This document shows positions 62,460 through 64,000 of a stretch of DNA of 64,000 nucleotides, one piece after another. The stretch is from Hypoxylon rubiginosum (lineage: Eukaryota > Ascomycota > Sordariomycetes > Xylariales > Hypoxylaceae), in NCBI GenBank assembly GCA_902806565.1, contig CADCXA010000031.1, forward strand, positions 124,001-188,000. The letters run 5' to 3'. The notes beneath the pieces were generated by a model. The model was not told the origin of the DNA. It ran no database searches and saw only the letters and a list, made by a program, of their open reading frames with translations. Every line of letters begins with the position of its first letter. Within the stretch, counting starts at the first letter, position 1. Position numbers and translations under genes: made by a program.

Positions 62460-63131
62460 GCTTAAGCTAATAACCTGGCCACATTTCTTATCCGTCTTTA
62501 CGACTGGGGTATGAAATGGCATGATGCTCTCCTTTATGGTTGTAAGACAACCCTAGGGAATTTCTTATGATTCATGATTCGTTTACTTTAGGTGTCTCAG
62601 TGGATTACTTCGGGGATTTGGGCGGGGGACACGGCACTTATATTCAACTGCTGGTTTAACACGCAGTTTATGTATCCAGTCCTAAGAGATCCAAAGAGAA
62701 CCTTGTTAATGTTTCTATTCAAGCTACACTGATGGGTTCGAGTGACTAGGTATCACATGGATTTGCGTTTCAAATTATCCCAAGGAGGCAACTTATGCCT
62801 GAATAATCTTAATGTAGATTACTCGCTACAGTTGCGTGGACTTCATAGTTCGTCTAGTATAAGTCAACCTAGGTTCAGATGCAGATCCTTCCATAAGGAT
62901 GGCTATAAGTAGTCCGGGCTGACTAAGCACGACTTTCATTTAATATAATACTTGCCAACCAACACATGAAGTCTGCTATTTATTTGTTTCTTGACTGTCA
63001 CAAATATAAGTTTGGATAATAGTTTTCTCACCACGAGCTCTAACAGATAACAAGCACTTGATTAATATTCTCTTTGCCGCATCTCTGCCTTACCTACCAA
63101 CCCCCTAACAACCAAGACAATCGCTGGAGCA
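62460..63131. other. Intergenic between exonuclease and monooxygenase genes
   Basis: About 670 bases, AT-rich, with 3' untranslated sequence followed by a CCAACC/AACAACCAAGAC-rich stretch just before the next start. No gene seen. Confidence 0.5.
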
Positions 63132-64000
63132 ATGAGAAACAGCACCGTCCATGATCTACCGATCTTGATCATCGGCGCTGGTGTGGCCGGCCTCACGCTA
63201 GCCCAAGGCCTACGGCTCCGTTCAATCCCTTTCCGCCTATTTGAGCGCTATCCTCGGTCGCGCGCCTCGCAGGGTCATCGATTTCGCATCTCGAATGATG
63301 GCCAGGCGGCCCTCAACAGCGTTCTTTCCCCTCAACTCCAGGACCTGTTGAGGAACACCGCAGCGAAAGCACAGTGCTTTGAGCCGCGATATGTGGACCC
63401 TAGGAAGCTCGACTTTGCCAAGCCCATGCCGGTGAATCCGGGGTCGATGCCTGTGGATAGAACGCTGATCCGAATGCTGACTTCGCTAGACATTGAAGAC
63501 TCCATCGAGTATGATAAGGAGTTTGAGTCTTATAACGTTACTGATGAACAGGTCCAAGTCAAGTTTGCCGACGGCTCGATGGTATGCGGGCAGTTGCTTG
63601 TCGGCGCGGACGGCGTCAGGAGCCGCGTGCGGAAACAACTTCAGCCAAATCGCAAGCTGCTTGACTTAGAGCGCTGGATCCTATGGGGTCGAACTCCACT
63701 AACAGAAGATTTGAGGAGAGACTTGCCGCAAGACATACTAAGCTGGTGTATGTACATGGATCAGGACGCCAATGTCCAGGCTGTCGTCGAGCCGATGGTA
63801 TGGCCGCAAAGCGTGCCGCAAGAGTCGAAGGCGAGGTTGCCCGACTTTCCTGACTACGTGTACTGGTGCGTCGGTACGGCGTCTTTCCAATATTCAGAAC
63901 GACTGCCGAAGACGGTGGAAGAGAAGAGGCTGTTTCTGAAGGGGGCGACTAAGGACTGGCACCCTGCTCTAAAGCTCTTATTTGATTCGGCCGTGCACGA
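63132..64000 (+). CDS. FAD-dependent monooxygenase (PHBH/UbiH-type), 3' end cut by window edge
   Basis: Open from ATG 63132 to the right edge, 289 codons visible, no intron in this part. The Rossmann motif LPILIIGAGVAGLTLAQGL (GAGVAG at residues 15-20) binds FAD, and LFERYPRSRASQGHRFRIS follows. The second FAD motif LLVGADGVRSRVRKQL (DG motif, near 155-170) is present, as is VDRTLIRMLTSL between them. This is a class A flavoprotein hydroxylase. Such enzymes hydroxylate aromatic or polyketide substrates in degradation or secondary metabolism. The third motif (GDAAH-type) should lie beyond the window, so completeness cannot be judged. No neighbouring biosynthetic gene is visible on the left. 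Confidence 0.9.
   Translation, partial: MRNSTVHDLPILIIGAGVAGLTLAQGLRLRSIPFRLFERYPRSRASQGHRFRISNDGQAALNSVLSPQLQDLLRNTAAKAQCFEPRYVDPRKLDFAKPMPVNPGSMPVDRTLIRMLTSLDIEDSIEYDKEFESYNVTDEQVQVKFADGSMVCGQLLVGADGVRSRVRKQLQPNRKLLDLERWILWGRTPLTEDLRRDLPQDILSWCMYMDQDANVQAVVEPMVWPQSVPQESKARLPDFPDYVYWCVGTASFQYSERLPKTVEEKRLFLKGATKDWHPALKLLFDSAVH

Overview
The window is a piece of a filamentous ascomycete (Pezizomycotina) nuclear chromosome, most likely a Sordariomycete. The evidence is short introns (55-164 nt) with GT...AG ends and CTAAC/CTGAC branch sites, families typical of these fungi (HET, DUF6594, PTH11-type rhodopsin, CVNH lectin, GT90), a TTAGGG repeat, and a transposon destroyed by RIP-like C-to-T mutation. 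The species is not identifiable from sequence alone.

Layout. Positions 1-5.5 kb: a HET-domain gene cut by the window edge, a tiny split gene (77 aa) and a GT90 glycosyltransferase. 6.9-16 kb: an MTF1-like mitochondrial transcription factor, a possible small membrane protein, a small GPI-anchored secreted protein, the mitochondrial phosphate carrier MIR1, a short-chain dehydrogenase, and a gene-free stretch with an interstitial telomeric repeat. 16.7-27.6 kb: an old-yellow-enzyme-type oxidoreductase, a DUF6594 membrane protein, GatB, a glyoxalase-like protein and a J-domain protein. 29.5-35.1 kb: two DEAD-box helicases, DHH1 and an MSS116/CYT-19 type. 35.6-38 kb: a small ORF and a broken 3-ketodihydrosphingosine reductase (TSC10) gene.

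38.08-45.43 kb is one full-length LTR retrotransposon that can be delimited to the base: 133-bp LTRs beginning TG and ending CA, a 5-bp target duplication TATCA, and an interior of almost pure A/T. It sits about 105 bp upstream of the start codon of the TSC10 pseudogene. Beyond it lie a PTH11-like receptor and a two-CVNH-domain lectin-like protein.

51.4-64 kb is conserved housekeeping sequence: an AMSH/Sst2 JAMM deubiquitinase, prefoldin subunit 6 (YKE2), VPS4, NOP56, a zinc-finger 3'-5' exonuclease, and the start of an FAD monooxygenase cut by the right edge.

The genes form no single pathway. Two functional groupings stand out. Five products are mitochondrial or probably so (MTF1-like, MIR1, GatB, J-protein, MSS116-type). 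Two ESCRT-linked genes (Sst2 and VPS4) lie within 5 kb of each other. Exon structures were derived by hand from splice signals and reading-frame continuity; each model reported as spliced gives a total length divisible by three.
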